Shown piece by piece: positions 24,208 to 33,098 of a DNA stretch of 64,000 nucleotides (its first letter is position 1; each line of letters starts with the position of its first letter). The stretch comes from Streptomyces xanthophaeus. GTDB lineage: Bacteria; Actinomycetota; Actinomycetes; Streptomycetales; Streptomycetaceae. The notes below the pieces were generated by a model. It did not search any database and was not told the origin of the DNA. It was given only the letters and a program-made list of their open reading frames with translations. The DNA lies in assembly GCF_030440515.1 (NCBI RefSeq), contig NZ_CP076543.1, positions 4,561,501 to 4,625,500 of the forward strand, read 5' to 3'. The position numbers and the translations under genes are program-made.

Positions 24208-25032
24208 TCAGCCGCGCCGCTGCCACCAGCGGCGCTTCGGCGCGGCGGACCCAGGCTCCGGAACGGCGGCAGCGGTGGCGGTGACCGTGCCGTCGGGGGC
24301 GAGGTCGCGCTGCTCCGGGGCGACGGTGAGCAAGGCGGCGCGGATACGGTCGAAGGTCGCGATCGGGTGATGCCCCTCCCCGGGCAGCGCCACGCCGACG
24401 CAGACCAGCGTGAAGCTGTTCTCGCCGAGTACGGCGCCGATGAACACCGGTGCGCCGACGCACCCCTGCGGCAGGGTCCCGACCCAGCGGACGCCGTCCT
24501 CGTCGGTGCGCACGATCTCCCCGACCACGAGGGCCTGCTCCCGCGCGCCGCTCTCGGCGTCGACGGGGTGGCCCAGCAGGTAGGCGGGGACCGGCGTCCC
24601 ACCGATTCGGGCGATGTCCTCCTCCGTGGCCGCGACACCGTCGGTGATCTCGTCGGTCGTCCAGCTCCACCCCTTGCGCTCGGCGTACGCGTACAGCGCG
24701 GTGTCGGGCATGACCGCCACACCCAGGTCGTCGAGGTGGATCCACCCCTCGGCGAAGCCCATGATCGCCACTTTGTCCGCGCTCATCGCGGGGTAGCACA
24801 GCTCCGGACGGAGGGTGATCTCGGCCGCCTCGACCCTCGTCGGCTCACCGGCGGTCACCAGGTACTGCCGGACGACCGCACCCTCGGCGGTCTCCTTCAC
24901 GAGTTCGTTGAACCAGAACGCCGTCGCGTGGTGCTCCGCCCGGTTCACCCGCTGGAACGGAAGCGTCGCCCGGGCGGAGTCCGCGTTGATCAGGTAGACG
25001 ATGGCGCTGTGGAAATCGGGCAGCTCAGACAT
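24208..25032 (-). CDS. trypsin-fold protein that seems to lack the catalytic His and Ser
   Basis: A 274-residue soluble protein with the strand order of a trypsin-like peptidase: HHATAFWF (matching GTGF), YLVTAGEP (matching LVTxxHV but with no His), LDDLGVAVM (matching the Asp strand), ALVVGEI, GCVGAPVF (matching GxSGxP but with Val for Ser) and FTLVCVGVAL. Only the Asp position survives, so it is probably a pseudoprotease used for binding. The C-terminus is basic (PKRRWWQRRG). No signal peptide is seen. The assignment rests on motif order by eye; an unrelated beta protein is possible. Confidence 0.6.
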   Translation of the reverse strand: MSELPDFHSAIVYLINADSARATLPFQRVNRAEHHATAFWFNELVKETAEGAVVRQYLVTAGEPTRVEAAEITLRPELCYPAMSADKVAIMGFAEGWIHLDDLGVAVMPDTALYAYAERKGWSWTTDEITDGVAATEEDIARIGGTPVPAYLLGHPVDAESGAREQALVVGEIVRTDEDGVRWVGTLPQGCVGAPVFIGAVLGENSFTLVCVGVALPGEGHHPIATFDRIRAALLTVAPEQRDLAPDGTVTATAAAVPEPGSAAPKRRWWQRRG

Positions 25033-25213
25033 GGTTCGGGACAGTAGCGGGCCACCGGCGGCGGCCCCTTCCCGGGGGTGTGTTCAGGAGTTCCAGGGCC
25101 GAACGGGTAGACGCCGTGGGCCGATGGGACGAGCGCAGACGTCGCTCCCGGAGCGTCACCGACGCCCCGCCTAGGGTGACAGGCGCCCACAGGCGACGTC
25201 GGAACGGACCCTC

Positions 25214-25756
25214 ATGACGCAAGCAAGCTGGGACCGCACGCTCCTCAGCACCTCCTCGGCTCCCGCCACCACCGTCACCCACGACACCGGGCTGCTCCTG
25301 CTCCGGCTCGTCGTCGGCCTGAGCATGGCCGGCCACGGCACGATGAAGCTCTTCGGCTGGTTCGGCGGCCCGGGCCTCAGCGCGACCGGAAAGGGCTTCA
25401 CGGCGGCCGGCTACCCCGCCGGGGACGCCATGGCCGTCATCGCCGGTCTCGCCGAGACCCTGGGCGGCCTCGGCCTCGCCCTCGGCCTGCTCACCCCGCT
25501 CGCCGGAGCGGCCCTGACCGGCACCTTCATCAACGTCCTCGACGTCCGGGGCCTGAGCGCCTACTTCCCGCCCAAGGGCGTGGAACTCGAAGTGGTGCTG
25601 TTCGCCGCGATCGTCGCCCTCACCCTCACCGGGCCGGGCCGCTTCGCCGTCGACCACCACCTCCCGGTGCTGCGCGAGAACCGGCCCCGCTACGCCCTGC
25701 TCGCCCTGCTGGTGGGTGTCGTCGCGGGATTCGTCGTCCTGCTCGTCCGCGACTGA
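25214..25756 (+). CDS. DoxX family membrane protein
   Basis: A 180-residue four-helix membrane protein. The N-terminal tail (to about 22) precedes GLLLLRLVVGLSMAGHGTMKLFGWFGGPG, the DoxX signature, then AVIAGLAETLGGLGLALGLLTPLAGAAL, a third helix EVVLFAAIVALTLTG and a last one YALLALLVGVVAGFVVLLV. DoxX proteins occur in oxidoreductase complexes (for example with thiosulfate:quinone oxidoreductase or sulfurtransferases) but many are of unknown role. It stands alone and is convergent with the DUF4291 gene. Confidence 0.9.
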   Translation: MTQASWDRTLLSTSSAPATTVTHDTGLLLLRLVVGLSMAGHGTMKLFGWFGGPGLSATGKGFTAAGYPAGDAMAVIAGLAETLGGLGLALGLLTPLAGAALTGTFINVLDVRGLSAYFPPKGVELEVVLFAAIVALTLTGPGRFAVDHHLPVLRENRPRYALLALLVGVVAGFVVLLVRD

Positions 25757-25765
25757 CCCGACGGG

Positions 25766-26362
25766 CTAAGCCCCCAGGTGGGGCAGCGGACCCGCGGGGT
25801 ACGGGGTCTCCACGGGCAGCAGGGCGTGCGCGGCCGCCTCGTCCCCGGACCCGAGCAGACCGCGGATCTCCCGGGCCAGCCCGGTCACATCACGGATGGA
25901 GACCGTCCACTCGTCGGCGTACGCCCGCGACGCCGGACCGGACAGGCCCAGCTGGAGCGAGCGGTACGGCAGCGGATTCAGCCGCAGGTCCCGCTCCGGG
26001 TCCCACTGGACCCGGGCCGGCGCCCCGCGCAGTGCTTCCTTCCAGGCCGTCCGGTCCGCGTGCACGCCCCGCGCGTAGTGCGACAGACACGCGTCGCGCA
26101 GCGCCCGGTCGAAGCCCTCACGGGTGATCTCGATCGCCAGGACTGTCTGCTGGCCGTCCTTGGACCCCCAGCCGCAGCGGTACATCATCCACAGGAACGA
26201 CGGCTTGATCCACGTCATCCGCTCGCGCTTCCAGGCGGGCGGGAAGCGGCCGTCGCGGGCGGCCGGCACCCCGAGCAAGGGGGAGTAGGCCTGGTACACC
26301 GTGATCGTGGAGTCGGTGTGCGCCGCGCGGATCTGGCGGTTCGGGACATGGTCGTCGGACAT
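25766..26362 (-). CDS. DUF4291 domain protein
   Basis: A 198-residue soluble protein covering the whole DUF4291 family: NRQIRAAHTDSTITVYQAYSP, FPPAWKRERMTWIKPSFLWMMYRCGWG, QQTVLAIEITREGFDRAL, VQWDPERDLRLNPLPYRSLQLGLSG. The start ATG at 26362 gives MSDDHVPNRQIRA, the typical family opening. Highly conserved Trp and Arg suggest an enzymatic or nucleic-acid role, but function is not known. Confidence 0.92.
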   Translation of the reverse strand: MSDDHVPNRQIRAAHTDSTITVYQAYSPLLGVPAARDGRFPPAWKRERMTWIKPSFLWMMYRCGWGSKDGQQTVLAIEITREGFDRALRDACLSHYARGVHADRTAWKEALRGAPARVQWDPERDLRLNPLPYRSLQLGLSGPASRAYADEWTVSIRDVTGLAREIRGLLGSGDEAAAHALLPVETPYPAGPLPHLGA

Positions 26363-26442
26363 GGGCCCAGGATGACGGCCCGTCACCCTGCTGACCATCG
26401 GTTTTCGGCGCGGGTGGCGCGGACCGGGAGCCGCCCGGGCCC

Positions 26443-28890
26443 CTACACCTGGTCGTCCGCCAGCTCCGCGACACCGGTGATCCGGTGCAGCGCGTACGTC
26501 CGTACCTCGTCCGCCGTGTGGTCGTACCCGGTGACGAAGCCGCCCTCCACCCGGACCGGCGCGATGACCCGCTGGCTCGCCGCGCCCTCCGCGTTCACGT
26601 ACCCGATCCACACCGCCGACCCGGTCAGCGCAGCCGCCTGCACCGTCGCCAGGGTCTCCGCCGCGCTCGTGCGCGGCAGTTCGCCCGGCACCCCGGTCCC
26701 GGCGGCGGAGGCCGTCGCGGGCTCCTTGCGCACCGCCGTCGCCGCCACGTCGCCCGCGCGGATCGCCCGTACGGCCGCCGCCAGCAGCGCCCGGTCCGGC
26801 ACCGGCGGACCCTCCGGCACCGGTACGGGCGCCGAGCGGGCCGGGGTGCGGTGGGCGTCGGCCCGCGCCACCAGCACGTCGCCGGTACGGGACTCCGCGG
26901 CCGGCGCGTACCCCATCGCCCGCAACCCCTCCAGCAGGACGGTCGGATCCGCCTGAGCCGCCAGCACCGTCGGCGCGAGGCGGCGCAGTCCCAGCCCGGC
27001 CGACCGCTTGTCGGCGAGGATCTCGCCCAGCATCGCGTCGTCGTCGCAGCGCACGTACGAGGAGGCCGCGCCGACCCGCAGGTGTCCGTGCCGGCGGGCC
27101 ACGTCGTCGATCAGGTACGCCAGCGGCTGCGGCACCGGCGTACGGCTGTGCTCCTTGAGGAAGGCCTGCAGGTCCGCGGCGGCATGACCGGCGTCCAGGG
27201 CCCGGCGCACCGAGCCGGGCGTGAACCGGTACACCGTCGCCCCGCCCTTGGACTCCACGTCCGCGAGCACGGCGAGGGTGTCGCCCAGCGGGCGGCGCAG
27301 CGGGCCCGGGGCCACGGCCGTCAGGTCGGCCTGGAGCAGTACGTGGTCGACCGGCTCCGGCAGCAGCGGGGCCAGCAGCGGTGCCGGGTCGCGGTGCTCC
27401 AGCAGGGCCCGGCCGGGCCCGGACAGGGCGCCCCGGCCGGTCACGCCGAGGACCTCCGCCTCGGCCAGCACCCAGTGCGCGAGCCGGGCCCGCAGATCGC
27501 TCGCCCCGCGTACGGGACGCTCCCAGGCGAGCCGCGCCAGCAGGGTGTCCGGGTCGGGCGACGCGCCCTCGGGCAGGTCCCCGAGGAGTTCCAGCACGCG
27601 CCGGCGCACCTCGGGGGCGGCGGAGCGGTCGAGTTCGGGGCCGAGCGCCGAGAGCGTGCGCCCCTTGGTGTCCTGCTCGCCGACCAGCGGGGCCGTGCGG
27701 GTGGCCGGCAGCCAGGCGGCCACGAGGTGCGACCAGCGCTCGGCGGGCGGCAGTTCGACCCAGTCGTCGAAGACCGGGGTGGGCGCGTACCGCTCGTCCG
27801 CCTCCCCGTCGCTGGCCAGAAGACCGGCCGCATACGCCAGTTCGGCCCAGAAGGCCGCCTGCGGCTCGGTCGTGTCCAGCAGGGCCGCGGTCCGCTTCAG
27901 GTCCCGTACGGAGAGCCCGCCCGCCCGCAGCACCGGCGGACCGGCGTGCTCCCAGGACTTCACCAGCTCCTCGACGGTGGCCAGCGCGGCCAGCGCCTGC
28001 CCGGCGGCGTTCGCGTCCACAAGCTGTGGACGGTGCTCACGGTGCGCGGGCACCGGCGGAGCCACCGGCGCGGTGTCCCGGTGCGCGAGCCCGCCGCGCA
28101 GGTGCAGCGCCACCTCGCGGGGCAGCACGACCGTCCGAGCCGTCGCGGGCAGCAGCAGCCCCCGGTCGCGCAGCCAGCGCACCGGCGGCGTCGGATTCGG
28201 GGTGACCTCTCCGTACGGCGGCCCCCACACGAGCCGCCCCAGCACCTGGTGCGCCTCCGCCGGAGCCTCGTCCAGCAGCGCCGACATCCGCTGCGGATCG
28301 GTGAACAGCCCGGTCAGCGCGGTCACCGCGGACACCGGGTCGTGGGTGGCGGGGAGCCCGACGGCCGCCACGATCTCCTGCACGCGGGTCGGCGACATCC
28401 CGGCCGTGGCCTCGGCGACGGTCGGACCCAGCCCGGTGGGGGAGGGACGGGAGGCCGAGGGGGCGAGCAGCTCGCGCGCCGTGCGGACCAGCCGCAGCCG
28501 GTCCTCGTCGCCCCACACCAGGGCCTGGTCGCGCAGGGTGGCCAGGGCGCCGGGGAGCGCGGCGCGGGCCCGTTCGTCCTCGCCGCCCGTCAGCAGCCCC
28601 TCCAGCACCGGGTACGGGCACGGCTCCGGGCCCACCGCGAGGGCCTCGGCGGTCTGCAGGGCGAACCGGTCCAGCCGGTCCAGGGCGCGCACCACCGAAG
28701 CCCGGGTGCCGGCCCGGGTGGCCAGCTGCGTCACATCGCCCGGCACCGGCCCGAGCAGGTCCGGGCGGGCGCGCAACAGGGCCGCGAGCGCCGCGTCGTC
28801 ACGGGCGCGCAGCGCCTCGGCGAGTGAACGCGGGGAGCTTCCCGCCGGGCTCCCGCCGGCGGATCCCGCCGCAGTGCTTGCCTCGGGCAC
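26443..28890 (-). CDS. helicase-associated / helicase C-terminal domain protein (XPB partner family)
   Basis: An 815-residue soluble protein. N-terminal two-thirds consist of winged-helix-like repeats (RSLAEALRARDDAALAALL, TRASVVRALDRLDRFALQTAEALA, LSVRDLKRTAALL); the C-terminal part carries the XPB/Ssl2-like conserved region (DHVLLQADLTAVAPGPLRRPLGDTLAVLADVESKGGATVYRFT), and then a WYL-like segment at the end (SAVWIGYVNAEGAASQRVIAPVRVEGGFVTGYDH). No Walker motifs are present. In relatives it neighbours the XPB helicase and is presumed to work with it. The GTG at 28890 is preferred because AGGAGG lies 5 bases upstream. Confidence 0.88.
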   Translation of the reverse strand: MPEASTAAGSAGGSPAGSSPRSLAEALRARDDAALAALLRARPDLLGPVPGDVTQLATRAGTRASVVRALDRLDRFALQTAEALAVGPEPCPYPVLEGLLTGGEDERARAALPGALATLRDQALVWGDEDRLRLVRTARELLAPSASRPSPTGLGPTVAEATAGMSPTRVQEIVAAVGLPATHDPVSAVTALTGLFTDPQRMSALLDEAPAEAHQVLGRLVWGPPYGEVTPNPTPPVRWLRDRGLLLPATARTVVLPREVALHLRGGLAHRDTAPVAPPVPAHREHRPQLVDANAAGQALAALATVEELVKSWEHAGPPVLRAGGLSVRDLKRTAALLDTTEPQAAFWAELAYAAGLLASDGEADERYAPTPVFDDWVELPPAERWSHLVAAWLPATRTAPLVGEQDTKGRTLSALGPELDRSAAPEVRRRVLELLGDLPEGASPDPDTLLARLAWERPVRGASDLRARLAHWVLAEAEVLGVTGRGALSGPGRALLEHRDPAPLLAPLLPEPVDHVLLQADLTAVAPGPLRRPLGDTLAVLADVESKGGATVYRFTPGSVRRALDAGHAAADLQAFLKEHSRTPVPQPLAYLIDDVARRHGHLRVGAASSYVRCDDDAMLGEILADKRSAGLGLRRLAPTVLAAQADPTVLLEGLRAMGYAPAAESRTGDVLVARADAHRTPARSAPVPVPEGPPVPDRALLAAAVRAIRAGDVAATAVRKEPATASAAGTGVPGELPRTSAAETLATVQAAALTGSAVWIGYVNAEGAASQRVIAPVRVEGGFVTGYDHTADEVRTYALHRITGVAELADDQV

Positions 28891-29021
28891 AGTCGCCTCC
28901 TGGTCGCGTCGGCCGGTCAGTCGGCCGGTCCCCATCCGGTCAACGGTATCCGCTGCGCCCGCGGCAGCTCCACGGGCGCACGCGCTACCTTCGGGACAGG
29001 GGGTAAGGGAGGAGCCTGGGC

Positions 29022-30029
29022 GTGGGGATCGAAAGCGACCATCTGGTCTACGAATATCTGAGCCGCGTCGGGGACTTGGCGCAACAGCGGCAGCTGTCCT
29101 CCGGCGACCGGATGAGGCTGGTGTCGGGGCTGCGGGACGAGATCGACCGTCGGCGCGCCAAGTACGACCCGGACACCCCGGCCGCTGTGCGGCGCATCCT
29201 GGAGCGGATCGGCACGCCCGAGGAGGTCCTGGACACCCTCGGCTCCCGGCAGGGCGCGGCCCCCGCCCCCGCGGCCCCCGCCGACGCCGGACTGTCGGTC
29301 CCCGTCCAGCGGGGTCCGGGCCGCCTGCGCAGCCGGAAGCCGGCTCCGGCCCGCCCGGTGGCGGAGCCCGAGAACGTGCCGCCGCACCTGGCCGGGCTGG
29401 ACGAGCTCGGCCCGTCCGGAGGGGCCGAGCCCGACTGGTGGCGGGTGAGCCCGGCGACGTACGGGGCGGGCCCGCAGGTCGACGGTTTCGCGGGCGGCAT
29501 CGAGATCCCGGACCTGTTCAAGGAAGGCCCGGAGGAGGAGTCGGCGGAGGCCGGCAAGGGCGGGTCGGCGCCGCCCGCGCAGGACGAGGGGCGCGCGCGG
29601 AGCCTCGTACGGTTCCTGCGCGAGCGGCGGCGCGCGAAGAAGGACGCGGCGGCCGGGGCCGCCGGACCGGAAGCCCCGGCGGCCCCGGCCGTCCGCCCGC
29701 GGCCGAACGCCCTCCTCCTGCTGGCGGCGGCCGTCCTCGTCATCGGTATGGCCACCGGCTACTGGCTGCTCCTCGTGGTCGGCTGGCTCCTTCCGTTCGC
29801 CTCGCGCGTGCTGGGGCCGGCCGAGCGCAAATGGGCGGTCTTCGGCCCGCCCGGCGCGGTGCTCGCGGCGGCGGTGCTGTGGGTGTGGGGCCGGATGAAC
29901 GGCAAGTGGGGCGAGACCCTGCCCGACGATCAGCTGAGCGGGGCGCTGCACGGGATGTGGCCGTGGGTCCTGCGGGGCGCCGCGCTGGCCTCCGCGCTGT
30001 ACCTGGTGTGGCGGGCGCGGCGGCGGTAG
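29022..30029 (+). CDS. membrane protein with N-terminal HAAS-like domain
   Basis: A 335-residue protein. Residues 1-75 (YEYLSRVGDLAQQRQLSSGDRMRLVSGLRDEI...RIGTPEEVLDTLG) resemble the HAAS/DUF1700-type signalling domain. A long Pro/Ala/Gly-rich, disordered middle (80-220) contains basic stretches (RFLRERRRAKKD), and three C-terminal helices (LLLLAAAVLVIGMATGYWLLLVVGWLL, VLAAAVLWVW, WVLRGAALASALYLVW) anchor it. GTG start at 29022 follows GGAGGAG. It diverges from the helicase-associated gene. HAAS domains often occur with PadR or sensor systems; none is adjacent. Confidence 0.8.
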   Translation: MGIESDHLVYEYLSRVGDLAQQRQLSSGDRMRLVSGLRDEIDRRRAKYDPDTPAAVRRILERIGTPEEVLDTLGSRQGAAPAPAAPADAGLSVPVQRGPGRLRSRKPAPARPVAEPENVPPHLAGLDELGPSGGAEPDWWRVSPATYGAGPQVDGFAGGIEIPDLFKEGPEEESAEAGKGGSAPPAQDEGRARSLVRFLRERRRAKKDAAAGAAGPEAPAAPAVRPRPNALLLLAAAVLVIGMATGYWLLLVVGWLLPFASRVLGPAERKWAVFGPPGAVLAAAVLWVWGRMNGKWGETLPDDQLSGALHGMWPWVLRGAALASALYLVWRARRR

Positions 30030-30049
30030 CCCGGAGGGCGCCGGGCCGG

Positions 30050-30892
30050 TCAGCCTGCCGGGATCGTGCGCTGCATCTCCTCCAACGGGTCGTGGTCGGC
30101 CGCCTTGACCAGGTCGAGGAAGGCGGAGGACTTGGCGAGGTCGAGGAGCTGTTGGGCGGTGACGGGCGCCGAGGTGTGCGACGCCTCGTGCGGGCCGACG
30201 GCCAGCGAGACGTCGCTCGTTCCGTAACGGAACCAGGCCCGGGACTCGGTGACGTCGCCGTTGTCGACCGGCGAGATCGACGCGGCGGCCTCGATGCCGC
30301 CGGGCAGGGTGGTCTTCGAGCAGACCGTGCCCTTGATCTCGCGGCAGGCCTGGGGCGCGGTGCCCGGTTCGAAGGGCCGCACCGAGAAGATGATGTGGAA
30401 GGTCTTGCCGTCCTTGGTGCCCTGGTAGTGCCGCACGCCGAGGTCGATCCGCTGCACGGTGCCGACCGACGGCGGCAGCAGCTGCTGGAGCACGCCGACG
30501 GCCTGGTTCTGGAAGTTCTCCTGCCGGGCCCGCTCGGCGGGCGGCAGGTCGGCCATCGACGATTCGCCCGGACTGGGTTCGAGGTGGACCGGCGGCGGCG
30601 GTGCGGATCCCGCCGGCGGCGCGGCCACGTCGATGACCCCGGTGACTCCGGTCGCCCCCCGGCCGTCGCCGTCGCCCGGCAGGACGAAGGCTCCGGCCAG
30701 GCCGAGCCCGGCCACGGCCAGTACCGCACCGCCGATCGCCGCCCGGACGCGCGCCCTGCGGCGCAGGCCCTGGGCGCGGGCCGGGCCCACCAGGTCCACC
30801 ATGGCGGGCAGTTCCGCGGTCGCACGGTCCATCGCGTCCCGGACGAGCATGGCCGCGGCCCGGTCGTCCGTGCGGTCTTCGTTGGTACCCAT
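30050..30892 (-). CDS. single-pass membrane protein, probable partner of the SigE-family sigma factor
   Basis: A 280-residue protein with a cytoplasmic N-terminus (1-48), one membrane helix (GGAVLAVAGLGLAGAFVLP, about 53-73), a Pro-rich segment and an extracytoplasmic domain (about 110-280) with two Cys (QACREIKGTVCSK). The layout matches proteins encoded directly after SigE-family sigma genes, with a 9-bp gap here. Anti-sigma function is possible but no ZAS or known anti-sigma motif is seen. Confidence 0.75.
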   Translation of the reverse strand: MGTNEDRTDDRAAAMLVRDAMDRATAELPAMVDLVGPARAQGLRRRARVRAAIGGAVLAVAGLGLAGAFVLPGDGDGRGATGVTGVIDVAAPPAGSAPPPPVHLEPSPGESSMADLPPAERARQENFQNQAVGVLQQLLPPSVGTVQRIDLGVRHYQGTKDGKTFHIIFSVRPFEPGTAPQACREIKGTVCSKTTLPGGIEAAASISPVDNGDVTESRAWFRYGTSDVSLAVGPHEASHTSAPVTAQQLLDLAKSSAFLDLVKAADHDPLEEMQRTIPAG

Positions 30893-30901
30893 GGAGTCTC
30901 C

Positions 30902-31402
30902 TCAGCTCTCGGTGGCGTAGATGTGGGCCTCGCCGAGCCGCGCGCGCAGCTTCGTCAGGGCGCGCGAGCACTGGCTCTTGACCGTGCCCTCGCTGCAGCG
31001 CAGCAGTTCGGCGACGGTCTCGACGCTCAGGTCCTCCCAGTAGCGCAGGACGACCATGGCGCGGGCCCGCGGCGGGAGTTCGGCCAGTGCGGCGAGCAGG
31101 GTGACGCGCAGGTCGGCGTGCTCGGGCCGGGCCGGCGGATCGGCGCGCGTGTGGGCCAGCAGGTCACGCAGGCGCCGCCGCCGCTCGGCGAGGAAGGTGC
31201 GGGTGAGTACGGTTCTGGCGTACGCGTCGGGATACTCGGCGGCGGACACCCGCCGCCAGTGCTGGAACAGCTTCGCGAGCGTCGTCTGCGTCAGATCGCG
31301 TGCGCCGTCGGCGTTCCCGCACAGCAGGTACGCGGTCCGGTACAGCTTGCGCTGACCGGCCCGGGCAAAGGCCTCGAAGTCGTGCTCGGTGCCTGGTGGC
31401 AT
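30902..31402 (-). CDS. SigE-family ECF RNA polymerase sigma factor
   Basis: A 166-residue sigma-70 family protein. Sigma region 2 (FEAFARAGQRKLYRTAYLLCGNADGARDLTQTTLAKLFQHWRRV) and region 4 (LAELPPRARAMVVLRYWEDLSVETVAELLRCSEGTVKSQCSRALTKLRA) are complete and joined by a short linker, as in the SigE family typical of actinobacteria (TIGR02983-like). It directs transcription of an unknown regulon and is probably controlled with the downstream membrane protein, which starts 9 bp later. The start lies divergent from the HAD gene. Confidence 0.94.
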   Translation of the reverse strand: MPPGTEHDFEAFARAGQRKLYRTAYLLCGNADGARDLTQTTLAKLFQHWRRVSAAEYPDAYARTVLTRTFLAERRRRLRDLLAHTRADPPARPEHADLRVTLLAALAELPPRARAMVVLRYWEDLSVETVAELLRCSEGTVKSQCSRALTKLRARLGEAHIYATES

Positions 31403-31613
31403 CCGCCCTCCCCTTCACATCGTCCGTCTCACCCCTGTCCTGAGCGCTGCCGCCCGGAAAAGGTTGAGCACGGACATGAGGGATGCGAAGGAGGTGCAGG
31501 ATCCGAGGGCCGCGCCGGAGGCCGGGCGGTCTTCGGCCTGTGTTCCCCCGATGTAGGCGCACAGTCGGTCCGCAGTCGGCCTGCCGTGCGGGTGCCTCGG
31601 CACAATGGACGGT

Positions 31614-32231
31614 ATGAACCTCACCGTCGGCTTCGACCTCGACATGACCCTCATCGACTCGCGCCCGGGAATCAAGGCCGCCTACCAGGCCCTTTCCGCC
31701 GAGACGGGGACCTTCATCGACGCCGACGAGGCGGTCACCCGGCTGGGGCCGCCGCTGGAGGAGGAGCTCGCGCACTGGTTCCCGGAGGCCGAGATCCCGG
31801 CCATGGCCGACCGCTACCGCGAGATCTACCCCACGTACGCCATCGGGCCGACCCCGGCGATGCCGGGCGCCCGTGAGGCGATCGAGGCCGTCCAGGCGCT
31901 GGGCGGCCGCGCGATCGTCGTCACGGCCAAGCACGAGCCCAACGCCCGCCTGCACCTGTCGCACCTCGGCATCGAGGCCGACGCGGTCATCGGCTGGCTC
32001 TGGGCGGAGGCCAAGGCCGGTGCGCTGCGCGAGTACGGGGCGCAGGTCTACGTCGGCGACCACGTCGGCGACGTACGCGGGGCCCGTACGGCCGGCGCGC
32101 TGTCCGTGGTGGTGCCGACCGGCCCGTGCCCGGAGGAGGAACTGCGCGAGGCGGGCGCCGACGTGGTGCTGCCCGACCTCACCGCGCTGCCCCAGTGGCT
32201 CGCGCAGTACGTCGCCGCACAGCCCGTCTGA
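31614..32231 (+). CDS. HAD family hydrolase (phosphoglycolate phosphatase-like)
   Basis: A 205-residue phosphatase. HAD motif I is FDLDMTLIDSR (nucleophile Asp and general acid Asp), motif II is IVVTAK, motif III Lys in the EAKAGAL segment, motif IV is YVGDHVGDVRGAR. A short C1 cap (residues 20-85) suggests a small phosphorylated substrate. ATG at 31614 is preferred; an ATG three codons upstream is possible. No operon partners. Substrate cannot be told from sequence. Confidence 0.92.
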   Translation: MNLTVGFDLDMTLIDSRPGIKAAYQALSAETGTFIDADEAVTRLGPPLEEELAHWFPEAEIPAMADRYREIYPTYAIGPTPAMPGAREAIEAVQALGGRAIVVTAKHEPNARLHLSHLGIEADAVIGWLWAEAKAGALREYGAQVYVGDHVGDVRGARTAGALSVVVPTGPCPEEELREAGADVVLPDLTALPQWLAQYVAAQPV

Positions 32232-32259
32232 GAGCTTCCCGGGCCGCTAGGGGTGGCCC

Positions 32260-32511
32260 CTACGCCTGCGAGGCGCGGGCGGCCCGGCGCTGCGCCGCGG
32301 CCGAGCGGAGCACGCCCGCCGCGGAGATGGCGAAGCCGACGCCCATGAGCATGCAGACCGCCCACGCGTACGGCGGGAACGGGTCGATGTCGAGAAAGAG
32401 CGGAGCCATGGTCGCCAGCGTGGCCACGGCCCCGGCGATGAACACGATGCCGCCGGCCTTGACCAGTCCGTCGCCGGGCCGCGCTTCGTCTGAATGAGGA
32501 GTAACAGTCAC
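32260..32511 (-). CDS. small two-helix membrane protein
   Basis: An 83-residue conserved actinobacterial protein: polar N-terminus (TVTPHSDEARPGDG), helix 1 (LVKAGGIVFIAGAVATLATMAPLFL), loop with DIDPFPPY, helix 2 (AWAVCMLMGVGFAISAAGVLRS) and a basic tail. The GTG at 32511 fits the expected length; GGTGAG just before it is a weak ribosome-binding site. Function unknown. It diverges from the cold-shock gene. Confidence 0.8.
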   Translation of the reverse strand: MTVTPHSDEARPGDGLVKAGGIVFIAGAVATLATMAPLFLDIDPFPPYAWAVCMLMGVGFAISAAGVLRSAAAQRRAARASQA

Positions 32512-32515
32512 CTCA

Positions 32516-32532
32516 CCAGGGTAGTTCCCTGG
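32516..32532. promoter_or_regulatory. inverted repeat upstream of the small membrane gene
   Basis: CCAGGG-TAGTT-CCCTGG, perfect 6-bp arms, ending 4 bases from the GTG start at 32511. Candidate operator or 5' hairpin; no protein is assigned. Confidence 0.35.
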
Positions 32533-32689
32533 CCGAAGCAGCCGACCGTGAAGGACCGGGGAACGTCTTGTCACCCGGCCCCCGACCATTAGCCTTGAGG
32601 TGGCGGGTCACACATGGCCCGCTGCGCTGTTGTCCGGAGCCGTTCACGGCACTTCGGACCCCCGACGAGCACAAGGACAGAGGACGGAC

Positions 32690-33073
32690 GTGCCTACCGG
32701 CAAGGTCAAGTGGTTCAACAGTGAGAAGGGCTTCGGCTTTCTCTCCCGCGACGACGGCGGCGACGTCTTCGTCCACTCGTCGGTGCTCCCTGCCGGGGTG
32801 GACGCCCTCAAGCCCGGCCAGCGCGTCGAGTTCGGTGTCGTCGCGGGCCAGCGCGGTGACCAGGCACTTTCGGTGACGGTACTGGACCCGGCACCCTCCG
32901 TCGCGGCCGCGCAGCGGCGCAAGCCCGACGAGCTCGCCTCCATCGTGCAGGACCTCACGACCCTCCTGGAAAACATCACCCCGATGCTGGAGCGCGGCCG
33001 CTACCCCGACAAGGTGCACGGCACGAAGATCGCCGGACTGCTGCGCGCGGTGGCCGACCAGCTCGACGTCTGA
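32690..33073 (+). CDS. cold-shock domain protein
   Basis: A 127-residue protein. The N-terminal cold-shock OB fold (1-66) has RNP1 (KGFGFLS) and RNP2 (DVFVHSS) motifs for single-stranded RNA/DNA binding: PTGKVKWFNSEKGFGF, then GQRVEFGVVAGQRGDQA. A helical C-terminal extension (DELASIVQDLTTLLENITPML) distinguishes it from the usual 67-residue CspA and is a common Streptomyces form. GTG start at 32690 follows AGGACGG. A strong hairpin 26 bp after the stop ends it. Confidence 0.95.
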   Translation: MPTGKVKWFNSEKGFGFLSRDDGGDVFVHSSVLPAGVDALKPGQRVEFGVVAGQRGDQALSVTVLDPAPSVAAAQRRKPDELASIVQDLTTLLENITPMLERGRYPDKVHGTKIAGLLRAVADQLDV

Positions 33074-33098
33074 GCCCCGCACCGTCACGCGTACGACC

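Noticed and set aside
27221..31876. A plus-strand open frame of about 1550 codons
   Set aside because: It overlaps the helicase-associated, HAAS-like, SigE-family and HAD genes and shows no domain or start context.
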